Notes under the pieces: model-generated
What the model saw: the letters and a program-made list of their open reading frames with translations, nothing else
The model's database searches: none
What the model was told of the DNA's origin: nothing
Shown here: positions 26,282 to 35,233 of the stretch, piece by piece
Layout: every line of letters begins with the position of its first letter
Position numbering within the stretch: the stretch's first letter is position 1
Assembly (NCBI GenBank): GCA_017398685.1
Contig: JAFQFH010000043.1
Coordinates: 1-64,000, forward strand
Length of the DNA stretch: 64,000 nt
Direction of reading: 5' to 3'
Source: Oscillospiraceae bacterium
GTDB taxonomy: Bacteria; Bacillota; Clostridia; Oscillospirales; Oscillospiraceae
Program-made: the position numbers and the translations under genes

Positions 26282-27205
26282 TTATTTGTCATCCACCGTG
26301 AGCCTGAGCACATCGGGTCTTGAATAGTGTCCGCAGGGGTCAAACTCCATGCGGCTTTTGGGTACTTTTTCAAGGTCAAGGGAGGCGTAGATTATGCCCT
26401 CCTCGTCCCACAAAGGCTCGGTTTCATAGTGACCGTAGGGGTCTATGATGCAGCTTCCGCCCCGGCATACCTTCTCCGGCAGCCAGTTTATATCGTCGGG
26501 TCGCTGCATATCACGGGGGTACATATCCTTTGTGAAGTACATGTCGCTGTTTATGAAAAAACACTTGCCTTCAATGGCGATGTGGCGGATGGTGCTCTGC
26601 CACTCCTCATTGTCGTTGGTGTTGGGAGAGATATAGATGCTCACGCCCTTTTCATACAGCGCCACCCGGGCCAGGGGCATATAGCTTTCCCAGCAGATAA
26701 GGCTGCCCATAACGCCAAAGGGAGTGTCCACCACGGGGAAGTATCCCCTGTCCGCATCCCCCCACACGAGCCGCTCGGAGCCGGTGGGCTTGAGCTTGCG
26801 GTGGGCACTGACCAGTTTCCCCTCCGGGGAGAAGATAAGGTTTGAGTTATAGAGAGTGCCGTTCCAGCGGTCACGCTCGGAAACGCCGATGCTGAGATAG
26901 GTGCCTGCCTCTCTGGCTGCCGCAGCAAGAGCCTCCGTCTCCTCTCCGGGAACAAGGATGGAATTTTTGCAGTAGCTCCACCAGTCCTCCCTGCCGTCCT
27001 CCTGCCGGTTGCCCACGGAAAAGCCGAAGTTCATGCCGTAGGGATAGCCGGGGATAAAAAGCTCCGGGAAGACTATGAGATCGGGCTTATTCTCAGTTGT
27101 CTCCTTTATTAGCTTCAAAGCCTTGTCAAGGCAGGCCGCCTTGTCAAACATCACGGGCGCCGCCTGCACAAGGGCCACTTTACATATTTTCTTCGTGTCT
27201 TTCAT
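26282..27205 (-). CDS. nitrilase-family protein, probable aliphatic/aromatic nitrilase
   Basis: 307 residues. The nitrilase triad is clear: Glu48 in FPELF, Lys137 in HRKLKPT, Cys171 in LICWESYMP. The CWESYMP context is that of true nitrilases (nitrile to carboxylate and ammonia) and not of the amidase or carbamoylase branches. Substrate cannot be told from sequence. ATG at 27203-27205; a TTG just before it is an alternative. AGGAGG lies upstream. A terminator hairpin sits directly before the SD, so expression depends on readthrough from the aminotransferase gene or on a promoter I cannot see. Confidence 0.87.
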   Translation of the reverse strand: MKDTKKICKVALVQAAPVMFDKAACLDKALKLIKETTENKPDLIVFPELFIPGYPYGMNFGFSVGNRQEDGREDWWSYCKNSILVPGEETEALAAAAREAGTYLSIGVSERDRWNGTLYNSNLIFSPEGKLVSAHRKLKPTGSERLVWGDADRGYFPVVDTPFGVMGSLICWESYMPLARVALYEKGVSIYISPNTNDNEEWQSTIRHIAIEGKCFFINSDMYFTKDMYPRDMQRPDDINWLPEKVCRGGSCIIDPYGHYETEPLWDEEGIIYASLDLEKVPKSRMEFDPCGHYSRPDVLRLTVDDK

Positions 27206-27224
27206 CAAAAATCATTCCTCCTTT

Positions 27225-27259
27225 GAAAAATCGCCTGAGAAGATCAGCTTCTCAGGCGA
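27225..27259 (-). terminator. terminator between aminotransferase and nitrilase genes
   Basis: A perfect 12-bp stem (27231-27242 with 27248-27259), five-base loop, five T on the minus strand. It ends only about 8 bases before the nitrilase SD. Confidence 0.85.
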
Positions 27260-27294
27260 TAGAAAGGGTCGGTTTTGCGGTGAAAGGCAAAGGC

Positions 27295-28479
27295 TTACTT
27301 GAGATTTGCCTTGATAACATCGGCCAGTCTCTTGATACCCTCGACGATACGGTCGTCGGTGGAGCAGGAGTAGTTCAGGCGCATGCAGTGGTGGTTGCCG
27401 CCGTTGGGGAAGAAGCCTGCACCGGGAACGTAAGCCACGTTCTGTGCCAGAGCCTGAGAGGCCATAATCTTGGTGTCGATATAATCAGGCAGCTCTGCCC
27501 AGGTGAAAAGACCGCCATCGGGAATGGTGTACTTGACCTCTGCGGGGAAGTATTCCTTGATGCAGTCCATCATCAGATCGCAGCGGTGCTTGTAGACGGG
27601 CAGCAGGGTAGCTACGTGCTCGTCCAGATCGAACATATCCAGGAACTTGGAAATGATCATCATGGAGGGGGTAGCGGTCTGCAAAACTGCGGCCTGAGCG
27701 ATCAGGTTGAACTTCTCGATGAACTCATGGCTTGCGCAGATCCAGCCCAGACGGTAGCCGGGAGCCAGGATCTTGGAGAAGGTGCCCAGATAGATAACCA
27801 GTTCCTTGGGGTCCATGGACTTGAGGGAAGGCAGGAACTCGCCGGCGAAGCGAAGCTCACCGTAGGGGTTATCTTCAACAACGGGGATCTCGTACTTGTT
27901 TACGATCTCCATGAACTTTTTGCGGCGCTCCAGAGGCCAGGTACGGCCGGAGGGGTTCTGGAAATCGGGGATAACGTAGATGAACTTGACTCTGTCAGTG
28001 GTAGCCAGAACCTTTTCCAGCTCTTCCATGATCATGCCGTTTTCATCTGTGGGGATTTCCACGTACTTGGGCTGGCTGAGGTTGAAAGCGTTGATGGCAC
28101 CAAGATAGGAGGGGCTTTCCATAATGACCACATCGCCCGGATCGCAGAGCAGTCTTGCCACGTAGTCAAGACCCTGCTGGCTGCCGGCAGTCATAAGGAT
28201 ATGGCTGACATCGGTCTCTATCTTGTTCCTGGCCTTCATGCGATTGACAATGTGCTGTCTGAGAGGGGTGTAGCCGTCAGTGGGGCCGTACTGCAAAGCC
28301 TGAGGGCCGTTCTCCTTCAGAACTGCCTCAGTTGCGGCCAACATTTTATCAACAGGGAAAAGCTCGGGAGCAGGGAGACCACCGGCAAAAGAAATAACCT
28401 CGGGACGGGCAGTGAGTGCAAGAAGCTCTCTGATCTCAGAGGCTTTGACGTTGTCCATTCTTTCAGCAAAATTTACCAT
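27295..28479 (-). CDS. PLP-dependent aminotransferase, class I/II (2-aminoadipate/aromatic-type)
   Basis: 394 residues, fold-type I. Lys236 in GTFSKILAPGYRLGW forms the Schiff base; PDFQNPSG, VEDNPYGELRF and the final RLNYSC arginine complete the active site. The sequence belongs to the group of MocR-like domains and LysN/ARO8-type transaminases (SFAGGLPAPELFP opening) that use 2-oxoglutarate with 2-aminoadipate, leucine or aromatic amino acids. AAGGAGG precedes the ATG. Codon use is that of a highly expressed gene (few rare codons), unlike the neighbours. Confidence 0.9.
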   Translation of the reverse strand: MVNFAERMDNVKASEIRELLALTARPEVISFAGGLPAPELFPVDKMLAATEAVLKENGPQALQYGPTDGYTPLRQHIVNRMKARNKIETDVSHILMTAGSQQGLDYVARLLCDPGDVVIMESPSYLGAINAFNLSQPKYVEIPTDENGMIMEELEKVLATTDRVKFIYVIPDFQNPSGRTWPLERRKKFMEIVNKYEIPVVEDNPYGELRFAGEFLPSLKSMDPKELVIYLGTFSKILAPGYRLGWICASHEFIEKFNLIAQAAVLQTATPSMMIISKFLDMFDLDEHVATLLPVYKHRCDLMMDCIKEYFPAEVKYTIPDGGLFTWAELPDYIDTKIMASQALAQNVAYVPGAGFFPNGGNHHCMRLNYSCSTDDRIVEGIKRLADVIKANLK

Positions 28480-28535
28480 GAGTTGTCCTCCTTATAATAA
28501 AAAAAAGAATATACGAACATAAGTGTTACCCGCAC

Positions 28536-28564
28536 ATATTAACATATTTAATACATACTGTAAA
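28536..28564 (-). promoter_or_regulatory. sigma-A promoter of the aminotransferase gene
   Basis: TTTACA, 17 bases, TAATAT on the minus strand; about 50 bases of AT-rich leader before the SD. Confidence 0.6.
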
Positions 28565-28608
28565 CACGGAAAAACTAATGGCAACTTGCCAAAAATAAAT
28601 GGTGTCTG

Positions 28609-29535
28609 TTACCAGCCCTCCAGAATATGCAGGGATGAAAGCTGCCCGTTCTGGATATGCCCGTGCATATCCAGCGCGTGCTTTTCAAGATAGTCCCAGC
28701 TGCCGCAGGTGAGATGCTGGCTCTGAAGCTCCTTTACCACAGCAGCGCACACATCCTCCACCAGCTGTACTTTCAGCTTCTGTCCCTCCTGGTCGTTTTC
28801 CCCCGTCAGGAGAAATTCAAGGGCATCTTTCAGGTTTCCAAGTCCGGGAAGATCGGTCATGGCACGAAAGCACCACTTATAATAGGGCATGTGCCGCCGG
28901 TTCAGAAGGAATATGGAAGAAGATGCCGCCTTCACAAACTCTGTCATTGCCAGCATGGCCGCACCCTCCTCGCCTCTTTTAAGGCAGCGGGAATAATTGT
29001 ACTGCCCGGCCTGAGCCATGATAAGCACAGCTGCCGCCAGTTTCTTTATTCTCACATCCTCGGGCATACCCTCAAGGATATTTTTCCGTATGGCGGAAAA
29101 CTCCCCCATGTCATCCCGCCAGACCTGACCGTTTGAGGCCTCGGCCAGCGCGTGGGATGGCAGGTACAGCCACTGGAGCACTTCCGTGGGGGCTCCCCTT
29201 GTGCCGGTGTAGGGCAGGAAAAAATCTCCGATGGTGGATACGCCCATGCCGGATGAACCCATGGCGCTTCTCTGAATGTTCCCGGTGGGGACAAGCTCCC
29301 GGTATATGCGTCTTAGCTCCAGTCCGAATTTTTCATCGTCTTCGTCGCTTATCCAGAGGCAAAAACCCAGCGTATAATCATGGTCTGCGGATATTTCATC
29401 GTCATAGCCGTAGCACTGGGAGCCCCGCCCCGCAAGGCCCACGGCGATGCGTGCATCAAGTCCGCCCAGTCTCTCATGTATAAGCGCCGCGCCCTTTTCC
29501 TCATAAAGCGCCCTTGCTCTTTCAAGAAAGCTCAT
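28609..29535 (-). CDS. DUF4037 family protein (putative nucleotidyltransferase-like)
   Basis: 308 residues starting MSFLERARALYEEKG. The GLAGRGSQCYGYDDEISADHDY stretch resembles the GS...D-x-D pattern of nucleotidyltransferases (Gly-Ser, then DHDYTLGF), and DUF4037 proteins are predicted members of that superfamily. The middle and C-terminal parts are helical. It overlaps the end of the TPR gene by 14 bases. The open frame continues upstream, but the conserved domain begins here. Function unknown; the pairing with a TPR protein recurs in Clostridia as far as I recall. Confidence 0.8.
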   Translation of the reverse strand: MSFLERARALYEEKGAALIHERLGGLDARIAVGLAGRGSQCYGYDDEISADHDYTLGFCLWISDEDDEKFGLELRRIYRELVPTGNIQRSAMGSSGMGVSTIGDFFLPYTGTRGAPTEVLQWLYLPSHALAEASNGQVWRDDMGEFSAIRKNILEGMPEDVRIKKLAAAVLIMAQAGQYNYSRCLKRGEEGAAMLAMTEFVKAASSSIFLLNRRHMPYYKWCFRAMTDLPGLGNLKDALEFLLTGENDQEGQKLKVQLVEDVCAAVVKELQSQHLTCGSWDYLEKHALDMHGHIQNGQLSSLHILEGW

Positions 29536-30337
29536 AAATTCCCGCCGCCCTTTCCTTAAGCTCCTTGGCGTAGAGGAAGAAGCCAAAATAGTCAAAGCTG
29601 GGTGCACATTTTGAGATGGTAAAGGCATGGTAGCCATCCCGTGGCAGTGTGGGGTCGTTCAGATATTCCCAGGCCTTTTCCATGCACTCATTCACCCGCC
29701 CGTCCTCGGCATCCTGCTTATAGTAAAGCTCTGCCAGATTGCAAAGACTCACCGCCAGCTCGTTCTGGGGATTTTTGCATTGCTCTATTACCTTCATTGC
29801 AGCCTTGAAAAGCTTTTCCGCCTGCTCATGTTCGCCCACATCGGCGTAAGAGAGGGCCATATTGTTGTAAAGCCCGGCAAAGCGGTAATCGTAAGGGTCA
29901 AGATGGACAGCGTATACCCGGCTCACATGCTCAAAAACCGGGACGGAGCGCTCAGCCTCACCAAAGCATTTGAGAGTTGTGGCGGCGTTGAGAAGCACCG
30001 TTGCGGCGGACACAGTGGAGCCCATGCGGTGCTCCCTTATAATTTCATATATGCGCCCGATGGCATCCATGGCTTTTTCCTTTTCGGCGCTTCTGCGGCA
30101 GTGGCCGCAGATCTCACTGAGCAAAGACAGCTCACTTCGCCAGTCACCGAGCTTCCGGGCATTTTCCGCCTCCTCATCCAGAAGCTGTCCGGCTTTTGCT
30201 TCCTGTCCCTTGGAATAAAGTGCATCCAGCCGGGCGATAAATGTGGGCATATCCACGCTTTTGGGGCAGGGTGCGGTATCGGGTGTGCCGGTATATGCGC
30301 TTGTATCAAAGCAGCAGGCGCTTTCAATATAGTCCAT
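29522..30337 (-). CDS. tetratricopeptide-repeat protein
   Basis: 271 residues with at least three TPR-like helix pairs (about 115-150, 155-190 and 196-230; LYNNMALSYADVGEHEQAEKLFKAAM is a textbook repeat in part). The start at 30337 has AAGGAG seven bases upstream; the frame runs on far upstream through antisense of the next gene. Probably a scaffold for its overlapping DUF4037 partner. Confidence 0.85.
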   Translation of the reverse strand: MDYIESACCFDTSAYTGTPDTAPCPKSVDMPTFIARLDALYSKGQEAKAGQLLDEEAENARKLGDWRSELSLLSEICGHCRRSAEKEKAMDAIGRIYEIIREHRMGSTVSAATVLLNAATTLKCFGEAERSVPVFEHVSRVYAVHLDPYDYRFAGLYNNMALSYADVGEHEQAEKLFKAAMKVIEQCKNPQNELAVSLCNLAELYYKQDAEDGRVNECMEKAWEYLNDPTLPRDGYHAFTISKCAPSFDYFGFFLYAKELKERAAGIYELS

Positions 30338-30348
30338 AAGCAAGCTCC

Positions 30349-30377
30349 TTGAAAGGAAGAGAATATTTGTATATAAT
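30349..30377 (+). promoter_or_regulatory. sigma-A promoter of the DUF255 gene
   Basis: TTGAAA (30349-30354), 17 bases, TATAAT (30372-30377). Its -10 overlaps that of the divergent TPR-gene promoter. Confidence 0.7.
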
Positions 30378-30399
30378 TGCAGATAATAAGTAATATCAA
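30370..30399 (-). promoter_or_regulatory. candidate promoter of the TPR-DUF4037 operon
   Basis: TTGATA, 18 bases, TATATA on the minus strand, 33 bases before the TPR start codon. Both divergent promoters use the same AT-rich bases 30370-30377. Confidence 0.5.
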
Positions 30400-30430
30400 A
30401 ATACCAAATTTTATGGCAGGAGGCCGTGGC

Positions 30431-32410
30431 ATGAGCAACAGTCTGATAAATGAAAAATCCCCCTATCTCCTTGAGCATGCGGAAAATCCAGTGAACTGGT
30501 ACCCATGGGGAGACAAGGCCTTTGAAAAGGCCAGACGGGAGGACAAGCCCGTTTTCCTCAGCATCGGCTACTCCACCTGCCACTGGTGCCATGTGATGGC
30601 CAAGGAGTCCTTTGAGGACAGCGAAGTTGCCGCCATACTCAACGAAAACTACGTCTCCATCAAGGTGGACCGGGAGGAGCGCCCCGACATCGACAGTGTG
30701 TACATGTCCGTATGCACCGCTCTTACAGGTTCCGGCGGATGGCCCCTGACCGTGGTGATGACCCCGGAGCAAAAGCCCTTTTTTGCCGCCACCTATATCC
30801 CCAGAGAGAGCACCCGCAGCCGCATAGGTCTCAAAGGCGTACTGGGTGTGCTGGCTGAAAAGTGGCATGGTGACAGGGCTGCCCTTTTGAAAAGCGGTGA
30901 GGATATCTCCCGCCTTGTGGCCACACCCGACAGAGTTTCCCGGGGCGTGGCGGACGAAACGCTTTTGAAGGCTGCCGCCGCCCAGCTTGCCGAGGCCTAT
31001 GACAAGGAATACGGCGGTTTTGGCAAAGCGCCCAAGTTCCCCACGCCCCAGAACCTCATCTTCCTCATGCGCTACGCCGCCCTCTCCGGGGACAGGCGCA
31101 GCCGTGAAATAGCCGACGGCTGCCTTAAAGGGATGTACAAAGGCGGCATATACGACCATATTGGCGGCGGCTTTGCCCGCTACTCCACCGACCGGGAGTG
31201 GCTGGCCCCCCATTTTGAAAAGACACTCTATGATAATGCCCTTTTAGCCTTCGCCTATACCGAGGCATTTCAATCAGGGCGCATGGGGCTTTACCGCAGC
31301 GTGGCGGAGAACACGCTGGATTACTGCATGAGGGAGCTTCTCTCCCCCGAGGGCGGCTATTACTGCGCTCAGGACGCCGACAGTGAAGGGGTAGAAGGAG
31401 CCTACTATCTTTTCACCCAGTCCGACGTGGTTGAAGCACTGGGCGACAAGGACGCAAAGCATTTCTGCGAGTGCTATGATATTACTCCCGAGGGCAATTT
31501 CCACGGCAAAAGCATCCCCAACCTCATCCTCAACCAGCGCTGGAACCTGTTGCCCGAGGGCTACGACGACCTGAGGGAAAAGCTTCGGATTTTCAGGGCA
31601 AAGCGTATGGAGCTCAAGTACGACACCAAGATGCTCACCTCATGGAACGGCCTTATGCTTATGGCTCTTTCCAAGGCCGCAAGGGTGTTTTCAGACAGGC
31701 GCTATCTTATGATGGCAAAGGCCCTTGCAAGCTTCATGGAGGAAAAGCTCTATGAGGGCGATAAGCTGAAAGCAAGGCTTTGCGACGGTGAGCTGAAGTT
31801 TGACGCTCAGCTTGATGACTGCGCCTTTTACGCCCTTGGCCTTCTGGAGCTTTACGCCGCCGACTTTGAGCCAAAGCATCTTATCCGGGCAAGGGAGCTT
31901 GCAGAGCGGATAGTGTCAGACTTTGCAGACGGCAAAGGCGCATATTACCGCACGGCAGAGCACAGCGAAAAGCTTCTTTTCAGGCCGATGGAGATATTTG
32001 ACTCCGCCCTCCCCTCCGGCAGCAGCGCCGCTGCCACGGTCTTTGACCTTCTTTTCCGCTATACCGGGGATATACTGATGCGCCAATACCGGGACGAGCT
32101 TCTTGAGGTCATAAGCGGACACTGTGAAAAGTACCCGGCAGGCAGCCCGTGGGCCTTGTGCGCCCTTCTCAGCGGCGTATACCCCACAAAGGAGCTTTTA
32201 TGTGCAAACCCGGACGAGACTGTGCCGGAGCTTTTGTCTGCAGTCACTTTACGCTACTCCCCTGAGCTTACAGTGGTTCTGAAAAGTCCCAAGCGTGAAG
32301 AGGCGCTTACCCGGATTGTACCTTTCAGCCGGGATGCGGTATGCAAAGACGGCAAGGCCGCCTTTTACATCTGCGAAAATGGCGCCTGCCGGGAGGGTCT
32401 GAGCCTGTAA
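30431..32410 (+). CDS. DUF255 thioredoxin-fold protein (YyaL / SSP411 family)
   Basis: 659 residues, full length for the family. The N-terminal thioredoxin-like domain opens with [21 protein letters not shown] and has the CHWC active-site motif in [28 protein letters not shown] follows. The remaining 450 residues form a six-hairpin-type alpha/alpha barrel ([28 protein letters not shown]). Proposed redox or sugar-epimerase-like functions are unproven. AGGAGG lies seven bases before the ATG. Confidence 0.92.
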   Translation: MSNSLINEKSPYLLEHAENPVNWYPWGDKAFEKARREDKPVFLSIGYSTCHWCHVMAKESFEDSEVAAILNENYVSIKVDREERPDIDSVYMSVCTALTGSGGWPLTVVMTPEQKPFFAATYIPRESTRSRIGLKGVLGVLAEKWHGDRAALLKSGEDISRLVATPDRVSRGVADETLLKAAAAQLAEAYDKEYGGFGKAPKFPTPQNLIFLMRYAALSGDRRSREIADGCLKGMYKGGIYDHIGGGFARYSTDREWLAPHFEKTLYDNALLAFAYTEAFQSGRMGLYRSVAENTLDYCMRELLSPEGGYYCAQDADSEGVEGAYYLFTQSDVVEALGDKDAKHFCECYDITPEGNFHGKSIPNLILNQRWNLLPEGYDDLREKLRIFRAKRMELKYDTKMLTSWNGLMLMALSKAARVFSDRRYLMMAKALASFMEEKLYEGDKLKARLCDGELKFDAQLDDCAFYALGLLELYAADFEPKHLIRARELAERIVSDFADGKGAYYRTAEHSEKLLFRPMEIFDSALPSGSSAAATVFDLLFRYTGDILMRQYRDELLEVISGHCEKYPAGSPWALCALLSGVYPTKELLCANPDETVPELLSAVTLRYSPELTVVLKSPKREEALTRIVPFSRDAVCKDGKAAFYICENGACREGLSL

Positions 32411-32461
32411 TCCGGGCCTTTCTCAAAAAGTCCTGCGCAGGTAAAGGCTGAATAATCAGGC

Positions 32462-32489
32462 TTTACTTAAGAATTTTTCATGCTATAAT
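32462..32489 (+). promoter_or_regulatory. candidate promoter of the NlpC/P60 gene
   Basis: Perfect TATAAT (32484-32489) with a weak TTTACT 16 bases upstream. Confidence 0.5.
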
Positions 32490-32523
32490 TTACCTGAATT
32501 TGACAGAAAAAGAAGCGTGGAAG

Positions 32524-33174
32524 ATGAAAAAGAAGCTTATTTTGATATTGCCTGTGCTTATAGTTCTGGTGCTGAACATCCTTTTCAACAGTATCTGGAC
32601 GGACGAGGCCGTTGATGCCAGAGAAGAGAGCAAGCTCAGCCCTTCGCCCTCACCCACAGCCACGGCAAAACCCAGCCCCAGTCCAAAGCCGACGCCCTCC
32701 CCTGCGCCTACTCCCACACCTCCGCCCACCCCCTCTCCGGAGGAGCTTTTGCGTCAGGAGAGCCAGAAGATCGCGGACTATTCCCTCAACTTCTGGGGCG
32801 CAAAGTACAAATACGGCGGGGACTCTCTGGAAGAAGGCGGCTTTGACTGCTCCGGTCTTGTGTACCACTGTTACGGCATGGCCGGCTACGCCCTTGAACG
32901 GGTAGCAGCCCAGCAGGCAAAGCAGGGCGTGGAAATCCCGCCCGAACAGCTCTGGCCCGGCGATGTGCTCTGCTTCAAGACCTCCGGCAATTATGTGGGG
33001 CATGTGGGCATATATCTGGGAGAAGGCTATTATATCCACGCCATGGGCGAGCAGTACGGCGTTGTGGTCAACTCCCTTGAAGACCCGTACCTGAAAAGAA
33101 CCTTCACCGCCCGCCGCTATGTAGGCTGTGAAGAACTTAAAATACCGCAGGAGACTCCTGTCCCCGCGACATAA
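32524..33174 (+). CDS. NlpC/P60 peptidoglycan endopeptidase with Pro/Thr stalk
   Basis: 216 residues: signal anchor (about 4-22), a linker of about 45 residues rich in SPSPTPAP repeats, then an NlpC/P60 domain. Catalytic Cys is in GGFDCSGLVYHCY, His in GHVGIYLG, and the third polar residue is the His of YYIHAMG. Such enzymes cleave D-Glu-gamma-mDAP bonds in the wall peptide; the stalk would place the domain within the wall. SD is poor (GTGGAAG). The membrane/stalk design matches the unknown protein at 2975-3658. Confidence 0.9.
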   Translation: MKKKLILILPVLIVLVLNILFNSIWTDEAVDAREESKLSPSPSPTATAKPSPSPKPTPSPAPTPTPPPTPSPEELLRQESQKIADYSLNFWGAKYKYGGDSLEEGGFDCSGLVYHCYGMAGYALERVAAQQAKQGVEIPPEQLWPGDVLCFKTSGNYVGHVGIYLGEGYYIHAMGEQYGVVVNSLEDPYLKRTFTARRYVGCEELKIPQETPVPAT

Positions 33175-33176
33175 TC

Positions 33177-33215
33177 AAAAAACTCCGGTGCAATTGAACT
33201 GCACCGGAGTTTTTT
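33177..33215. terminator. bidirectional terminator
   Basis: A 16-base arm (33177-33192) pairs with 33200-33215 around a 7-base loop, with A6 and T6 flanks, between the converging NlpC/P60 and lysine-transporter genes. Confidence 0.85.
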
Positions 33216-33233
33216 ACGTTTTATAAAGCTTTA

Positions 33234-34757
33234 TCAGGCGACCTTCTTTGCTTCCACAGAGCGGATGACAAAGAGAGTTGCAATTGTGATAACTGTGCCG
33301 ATAACAAGACAGATAACAGCGTTCTGGATGAAGCCTGCCACGATGTAGGTCACAAAGCTGATTGCGGCCACGGTGATGGCGTAGGGCAGCTGAGTGGAAA
33401 CGTGGGTCAGGTGGTCAACCTGAGCACCGGCAGAGGCCATGATGGTGGTGTCGGAGATGGGGGAGCAGTGGTCGCCGCAGACAGCGCCGGCGCAGCAGGC
33501 GGAGATGCCGATGAAGAGCAAAGTGCTGTCGGCGGGGAAGATGGCGGTGACGATGGGGATGAGGATACCGAAGGTGCCCCAGCTGGTGCCGGAGGCGAAG
33601 GCCAGGATGCAGGCCACAACGAAGATGACTGCGGGCAGCAGGCTGTAGAGGCTTGCGGCAGCGCCCTGCATGATGCCGTGTACGAACTCGGCAGCGCCGA
33701 GGGTGCTGGTCATGGTCTTGAGGGAGACGGCCAGAGTCAGGATGATCATGGGAGGAACCATGGCAACGAAGCCCTTGGGGATGCAGTCCATAGCTTCCTT
33801 GAAGCTTACAACGCCGCGGGCGACCATATAGATGACAACAAGGATGAGAGCGATGATGCCGCCCCAGGGCAGGCCGATGAATGCGTCGGTGTTGCCGAAG
33901 GCGCCGATGAAGTCGCCGGCAAAGTCGGTGCCGCCCCAGGCGTCAACGCCGAAGAAGCCGCCAACGTAGATCATGCCCAGAGTGCAGGTGATGATGAGGA
34001 TAACAACGGGGATAATAAGGTCGAGAACGCGGCCCTTGGGGTTGCCGGCCTCGGCCTCTTCGCCTTCGATGGCGCCCAGATCGCCGTTGAGCTGTGCGCT
34101 CATCTCGTGGATGCGCATGGGGCCGTAGTCAAAGCGCATGACGGTGAGAGCGATGATGAACACGAAGGTGAGAAGGGAGTAGAAGTTGTAGGGGATGGCG
34201 CGGATGAAAAGCTGGATGCCGGAGATGCCGGTGTCAAGGTCGGCAGCAACACCGGAGACGGCAGCGGCCCAGGAGGAGATGGGTGCGATCATGCAGATGG
34301 GGGCTGCGGTGGCGTCGATGAGGTAGGAGAGCTTTGCTCTGGAGATGCGGTGGTTGTCGGTGACAGGACGCATGACGGAGCCGACGGTCAGGCAGTTGAA
34401 GTAGTCATCAATGAAGATGAGAACGCCCAGCACGAAGGTGGCCAGAGCTGCGCCTACGCGGGTCTTGATGTTCTTCTCGGCCCAGCGTCCGAATGCGGCG
34501 GAGCCGCCGGAGGCGTTGACCAGAGCCACGATGATGCCCAGAAGCACGAGGAACAGGAAGATGCCTGCGTTGTCGGCAATAGCGGTGACAAGGCCGTCAT
34601 TGAGGGTCATGTCCAGAGTTGCCACGGGAGCGAAGTTGCAGCAGAAAAGTGCGCCCACTACAACGCCCAGAAACAGGGATGCATATGCCTGCTTGGTTAT
34701 AAGAGCCAGGACTATTGCGAGAATAGGGGGAACCAGTGCCCAAAAAGTACCGTACAT
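33234..34757 (-). CDS. NhaC-family transporter, probable lysine permease (LysW type)
   Basis: 507 residues with about 12 membrane segments and the NhaC features FIDDYFNCLTVGSVMRPVTD, DATAAPICMIAPISSWAAA and CCAGAVCGDHCSPISDTT. By sequence alone it would be called a Na+/H+ antiporter. A lysine riboswitch directly upstream places it with the LysW group, NhaC-superfamily proteins proposed by comparative genomics as lysine transporters. Lysine uptake is therefore the better call, by context. The ATG at 34755-34757 follows GGAGG by 9 bases; an upstream in-frame ATG would fall in the riboswitch terminator. Confidence 0.85.
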   Translation of the reverse strand: MYGTFWALVPPILAIVLALITKQAYASLFLGVVVGALFCCNFAPVATLDMTLNDGLVTAIADNAGIFLFLVLLGIIVALVNASGGSAAFGRWAEKNIKTRVGAALATFVLGVLIFIDDYFNCLTVGSVMRPVTDNHRISRAKLSYLIDATAAPICMIAPISSWAAAVSGVAADLDTGISGIQLFIRAIPYNFYSLLTFVFIIALTVMRFDYGPMRIHEMSAQLNGDLGAIEGEEAEAGNPKGRVLDLIIPVVILIITCTLGMIYVGGFFGVDAWGGTDFAGDFIGAFGNTDAFIGLPWGGIIALILVVIYMVARGVVSFKEAMDCIPKGFVAMVPPMIILTLAVSLKTMTSTLGAAEFVHGIMQGAAASLYSLLPAVIFVVACILAFASGTSWGTFGILIPIVTAIFPADSTLLFIGISACCAGAVCGDHCSPISDTTIMASAGAQVDHLTHVSTQLPYAITVAAISFVTYIVAGFIQNAVICLVIGTVITIATLFVIRSVEAKKVA

Positions 34758-34770
34758 TTTATGTACCTCC

Positions 34771-35000
34771 AAAAAAATAAATGCCATGAACAGAGCAGAT
34801 ACTGTTCATGACATGGGAATACAAACTTCAGGTCTGACAGCGCTCCACTTTATAAGTGACAGTCCGCCGGATATTCTCCGTCGGCCCAGGAATGCCCGCC
34901 CGGGGTAAGCGGTCACCCTTCGGCGGCGTCCCCTTTCACTCCCCGGTCTTCCCCGACCTTTCCGGGAGCTACTGATGAAAACCGCGCCTCCATCATGCTT
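34771..35000 (-). promoter_or_regulatory. lysine riboswitch (L-box) with terminator
   Basis: On the minus strand the conserved lysine-aptamer blocks come in order: GGAGGCGCG, ATCAGTAG, GAGTGAAAGGGG, CGCCGAAGG, GAGAATATCC, CTGTCACT and AGTGGAGCGCTG. P1 is TGATGG with CTGTCA (aptamer about 34834-34998). It is followed by a 13-bp hairpin (34781-34793 with 34802-34814) and a T-rich tract at 34771-34780, a transcription terminator just upstream of the SD. Lysine binding should therefore stop transcription of the transporter gene. Confidence 0.95.
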
Positions 35001-35015
35001 TGTTCACTTGAGCAC

Positions 35016-35043
35016 ATTATAGCGGAGCTTTCGCAAAAGTCAA
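35016..35043 (-). promoter_or_regulatory. sigma-A promoter of the lysine riboswitch transcript
   Basis: TTGACT, 16 bases, perfect TATAAT on the minus strand; start near 35009, about 10 bases before the aptamer. Confidence 0.8.
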
Positions 35044-35128
35044 CACTTTAACCAACAAAACGTAAAATTTTTGTTAAAATCGTCAGCTTTAGAAAGATAA
35101 TCAATGAAAAACAGTTAGTTTTTCATAT

Positions 35129-35159
35129 AAAAAAGCGGCGGACCGAAAACCGATCCGCC
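35129..35159 (-). terminator. terminator of the candidate small RNA
   Basis: Arms 35137-35145 and 35151-35159 pair over 9 bp (one G-U on the minus strand), followed by GC and six T. Confidence 0.75.
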
Positions 35160-35227
35160 AAACAGGGTTGTGGGATAAAAGATATGAGCCTGACTCCTGC
35201 CTTTCAGGAGCCAATTGGATAAGCTGT
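35129..35227 (-). ncRNA. candidate free-standing small RNA, about 99 nt
   Basis: A sigma-A-like promoter (TTTACA-17-TATATT) and a strong terminator (9-bp stem, T6) bound a short stretch with no plausible reading frame with SD. The RNA would fold a first hairpin (GCTCCTG with CAGGAGT), then an unpaired C-rich stretch with ATCCCACAACCC, then the terminator. No minus-strand gene follows before the lysine-riboswitch promoter, so it is not a leader. I do not recognise it as 6S, SRP RNA, tmRNA or a known riboswitch class. Coordinates are predicted to within a few bases. Confidence 0.6.
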
Positions 35228-35233
35228 GCTTAA

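Noticed and set aside
33402..34811. A 469-codon plus-strand frame, Gly/Asp/Glu-rich, opposite the lysine transporter gene
   Set aside because: It is a by-product of biased codon use on the other strand: low-complexity acidic composition, no SD, no homologous phrases, and it runs through the riboswitch terminator.
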